Below, one piece after another: positions 61,645 through 64,000 of a stretch of DNA of 64,000 bases (positions within the stretch are counted from its first letter, which is position 1; each line of letters starts with the position of its first letter). This DNA is from CADEED01 sp964444835 (GTDB lineage Bacteria > Pseudomonadota > Gammaproteobacteria > Steroidobacterales > Steroidobacteraceae). The DNA lies in NCBI GenBank assembly GCA_964444835.1, contig CAYUIT010000017.1, positions 3,211-67,210 of the forward strand, written 5' to 3'. Under the pieces are notes generated by a model. It saw only the letters and a program-made list of their open reading frames with translations. It was not told where the DNA came from and made no database searches. The position numbers and the translations under genes are program-made.

Positions 61645-62343
61645 TCAGGCGGCGAAAGTCGGCGTTGGCGCCTCGTGGACCAGTTGGCCCAGCCAGTCGG
61701 TGAACTGCGTGCGCGTGACGGGGCGGCTGCCGAGGCTGCGTAGGTGGTGTGTGGCCATCTGGCAGTCGATGAGCGCGAGCCGAGTTTGCTGAGCCCGTTC
61801 CACCAAGTGGGCCAGCGCGCATTTGGAGGCATCGCGCTCGCGGCTGAACATCGATTCGCCGAAGAAAACGCGTCCCAAATGCACGCCGTACAAGCCGCCG
61901 ACGAGCGTTTCGTCGAGCCACACTTCGACGCTGTGGGCGACGCCCATCGCATGTAGGCGCGTGTAGGCCGCATGCATCTCAGCGGTGATCCAGGTGCCAC
62001 GGCTGCGTTCGCGAGGCGCGGCGCACTCGCGCACCACCGCGTCGAACGCGCTGTCGACGCGAAACTCGAAGCCACGATTGCGCAGCGTCTTGCGCAGGCT
62101 GCGATGTAGTTTGAACTCTTCAGGTAACAAGATTTCACGCGGGTCCGGCGACCACCACAACACGGGTTGGCCAGGCGAAAACCAGGGAAAAATGCCGCGC
62201 CGATAAGCGGCCAACAGGCGTCGCGGCGACAAATCGCCGCCCGCGGCCAGCAGTCCGTCGGGCTCATCGAGCGCTTGCTCGAGCGGTGGAAACCATTCGC
62301 CGTCACCGCCGTCGAGCCAAGTCACGGTTCGCGTGGGTCGCAC
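61645..62343 (-). CDS. aat: Leucyl/phenylalanyl-tRNA-protein transferase
   Basis: A 232-residue cytoplasmic enzyme that adds Leu or Phe to N-terminal Arg/Lys, creating degrons read by ClpS. The hallmark GGDLSPRRLLAAYRRGIFPW is near residue 36, then LWWSPDPREILLPEEFKLH. The C-terminal GNAT-like domain ends with the conserved DCQMATHHLRSLGS near 198. Three bases separate it from the upstream COG3146 gene. It is less than 3 kb from clpS, completing the pathway locally. Confidence 0.95.
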   Translation of the reverse strand: MRPTRTVTWLDGGDGEWFPPLEQALDEPDGLLAAGGDLSPRRLLAAYRRGIFPWFSPGQPVLWWSPDPREILLPEEFKLHRSLRKTLRNRGFEFRVDSAFDAVVRECAAPRERSRGTWITAEMHAAYTRLHAMGVAHSVEVWLDETLVGGLYGVHLGRVFFGESMFSRERDASKCALAHLVERAQQTRLALIDCQMATHHLRSLGSRPVTRTQFTDWLGQLVHEAPTPTFAA

Positions 62344-62346
62344 GGG

Positions 62347-63519
62347 TTAACTCTCGTCTTCGATCGCTGCGTCGGCACGCGCAGCCTTGCGCGCGTCGCG
62401 ATAAGGGACATGTGCACGAATCGCGTCGGCGTACGCGTCGACTTGTGAGCCCTCGCGTACAACGTAATCGGCAATGGCGGAGCGAAAGCGCGCGTCGCAG
62501 ATCCAGTGCGCGGAGTGCGTGAGTGTGGGTTCAAAGCCGCGGCTCACCTTGTGCTCGCCTTGCGTTCCCGGCTCGAAGCGCGCGATGCCGCGTTCAATGC
62601 AGAACTCGACGCCTTGGTGGTAACACGTTTCGAAATGCAGGCTGTGAAAATCGTCGGCGGCACCCCAGTAACGACCGAACAGGGCGTCGGCGTGCCAGAA
62701 AAACACTGCGACGGCCACGGGGATGCCTGCATGCCAGGCCACTTTCAACATGAACTGCTCGCCAAGCGCTTGCGGAATGGCGCGAAAGAACTCGCGCGTG
62801 AGGTAGGGCTCATGCCCATGTCGCAAGAACGTCTGTCGATGCAGTAGGTAGGCCGTATCGAGCACGGATGTGGGGATGTTCGGGCCGAGCAAGGTCTCGA
62901 ACGTGACACCTTGCTCGGCGACGCGGCGGCGCTCGCGCTTGGCCTTCTTGCGCTTGTCTGCGGTGAAAGTGCTCAAGAATGCGTCGAAGTCCGCGTAGCC
63001 GTGGTTGTACCAATGGAACTGGACATCGCGGCGTGTCAGCCAGCCACGGGCGGCGAACGCCTCATGATCGGGCGAGCGCGGAAACAAAGCGTGTACGGAA
63101 GACCAACCCGATGACTCGGCGACGCTTTGCAAGGCGTCGATCAGCGAGTCGCGCAAATCGCTGGCTTCTTGCCTGCCAACTAACAATCTTGGCCCATTTG
63201 CCGGCGTGAACGGCACGCCGACGACCAGCTTCGGATAGTAGGCGAGGCCAAAGCGCGCGTACGCCTGCGCCCAGCTAAAGTCGAACACAAACTCGCCGTA
63301 CGAGTGCGACTTGAGGTACGCCGGCGCTGCGGCAATCAAGCGCTCCCCGTCACGAAGCGACACGATGGCGGGCTCCCAGCCCGTCGTGCGACCGACGCAG
63401 CCGGTCCGCTCGAGCAGCGCCAGGAATTCGTGTCGTAGGAACGGGTTGTTAGTCGGATCGAGCGCGTTCCAGGCGCGCGGGTCGAGATCGTGGATGCTCG
63501 AGTGGATCGCCGCGCGCAT
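62347..63519 (-). CDS. COG3146/DUF482 GNAT-like protein
   Basis: A 390-residue protein of the peptidogalycan biosynthesis-like family (two GNAT folds as in FemAB enzymes). It begins MRAAIHSSIHDLDPRAWNAL and holds the signature YWGAADDFHSLHFETCYHQGVEFCI near 275 and FEPGTQGEHKVSRGFEP near 310. FemAB-like enzymes transfer amino acids from aminoacyl-tRNA; the family member here is uncharacterised. Its position between trxB and aat, itself a tRNA-dependent aminoacyl transferase, is conserved in many Proteobacteria. Confidence 0.88.
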   Translation of the reverse strand: MRAAIHSSIHDLDPRAWNALDPTNNPFLRHEFLALLERTGCVGRTTGWEPAIVSLRDGERLIAAAPAYLKSHSYGEFVFDFSWAQAYARFGLAYYPKLVVGVPFTPANGPRLLVGRQEASDLRDSLIDALQSVAESSGWSSVHALFPRSPDHEAFAARGWLTRRDVQFHWYNHGYADFDAFLSTFTADKRKKAKRERRRVAEQGVTFETLLGPNIPTSVLDTAYLLHRQTFLRHGHEPYLTREFFRAIPQALGEQFMLKVAWHAGIPVAVAVFFWHADALFGRYWGAADDFHSLHFETCYHQGVEFCIERGIARFEPGTQGEHKVSRGFEPTLTHSAHWICDARFRSAIADYVVREGSQVDAYADAIRAHVPYRDARKAARADAAIEDES

Positions 63520-63525
63520 CGGCGC

Positions 63526-64000
63526 TCAAGTCTGCGCGTCGAGGCGCTCGAGATACTTGTCGGCGTCGAGCGCCGCCATGCAACCGGAGCCTGCCGACGT
63601 GATCGCCTGGCGATACACGTGGTCGGCGACATCGCCCGCGGCGAAAACACCCGGGACGCTCGTCGCAGTGGCGCCGCCGTCGGTGCCGCTGCGGATCGTG
63701 ATGTAGCCCTCGCGCATGTCGAGCTGGCCGTTGAAGATCGCGGTGTTCGGCGAATGACCGATGGCGATGAACGTACCCGTGACATCGATCTGGCGGCGTG
63801 CGTCGTCGGTCGTCGAGCGAAGCTTGACGCCTGTCACGCCGGAATCGTCGCCGATGATCTCATCGACGGCGTGATTCCACAGCACCTCGATCTTGCCTTT
63901 CTTCTGCAGTTCGAACACGCGATCCTGCAGGATCTTCTCGGCGCGGAACTTTTCGCGGCGATGCACGATGGTGACGTGCTCGGCGATATTGGCGAGATAC
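63526..64000 (-). CDS. trxB: Thioredoxin reductase TrxB (5' part outside the window)
   Basis: The C-terminal half of the NADPH-dependent flavoenzyme that reduces thioredoxin. The frame is open to the last base; reading backwards from the edge gives YLANIAEHVTIVHRREKFRA, matching the TrxB NADP-binding domain after the CxxC. FAIGHSPNT-like residues (IAIGHSPNTAIF) and the FAD motif GVFAAGDVADHVYRQAITSAG near the end are present. The redox CATC site lies outside. The COG3146 gene begins 6 bases later. Confidence 0.95.
   Translation of the reverse strand, partial: YLANIAEHVTIVHRREKFRAEKILQDRVFELQKKGKIEVLWNHAVDEIIGDDSGVTGVKLRSTTDDARRQIDVTGTFIAIGHSPNTAIFNGQLDMREGYITIRSGTDGGATATSVPGVFAAGDVADHVYRQAITSAGSGCMAALDADKYLERLDAQT

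Overview
The window reads as chromosomal core DNA of a GC-rich Gammaproteobacterium, probably near the Xanthomonadales, Nevskiales or Steroidobacterales. The evidence is the msbA-lpxK-Trm112-kdsB lipid A/Kdo order, yceD-rpmF-fabH, a lexA-linked imuA-imuB-dnaE2 mutasome, a gspCDEF type II secretion block and a trxB-aat-infA / clpS-clpA block. I see no phage, plasmid, CRISPR, tRNA or rRNA genes. Coding density is high, and several convergent gene pairs share their stop codons.

Layout. 1-3.7 kb: end of msbA, lpxK, a Trm112-like protein and kdsB. 3.7-10.9 kb: a membrane pseudokinase with TPRs, an SDR, a MOSC protein and a giant FAD/Fe-S oxidoreductase. 10.9-20.2 kb: DEAD-box helicase, an RND pump and its adaptor (minus strand), an M48 lipoprotein protease, an HDOD protein and a low-molecular-weight phosphatase. 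20.2-28.7 kb: a TPR-GGDEF cyclase, RNase E, RluC, a YceF-type Maf protein, then yceD-rpmF-fabH. 28.7-29.2 kb: a gene-free island of nested inverted repeats. 29.2-34.9 kb: an Lpp/OprI-like lipoprotein, a GRDP-like protein and a three-gene operon of two PYROXD2-like flavoproteins plus a GcvT-like protein. 35.0-37.5 kb: a DUF2339 membrane protein. 37.7-44.9 kb: lexA, a VOC protein, a DUF3224 protein, imuA, imuB and dnaE2. 45.0-52.4 kb: an eight-gene RDD/SpoIIM/DUF4129/DUF4350/MoxR/DUF58 operon. 52.4-58.5 kb: a small acidic protein and gspF-E-D-C on the minus strand. 58.7-64 kb: clpS-clpA facing infA, aat, a COG3146 acyltransferase-like protein and trxB (cut by the window end).

The strongest unexplained signal is between imuB and dnaE2. 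A 36-bp inverted repeat with one mismatch brackets about 220 bp that also hold a perfect 13-bp hairpin and a 64-codon ORF. The right arm covers the dnaE2 start codon and the small ORF stops inside that arm, so the layout looks like a coupled translational switch on the error-prone polymerase, or a MITE that created one. Other points of interest are the repeat island after fabH (whose hairpins covary between copies and whose motifs recur near 35.0 kb), a strong excess of the heptamer TTGTTAG across the window, promoters placed almost on top of the yceD and clpS start codons, a GspE without its zinc tetracysteine motif, and a pseudokinase next to the lipid A genes.
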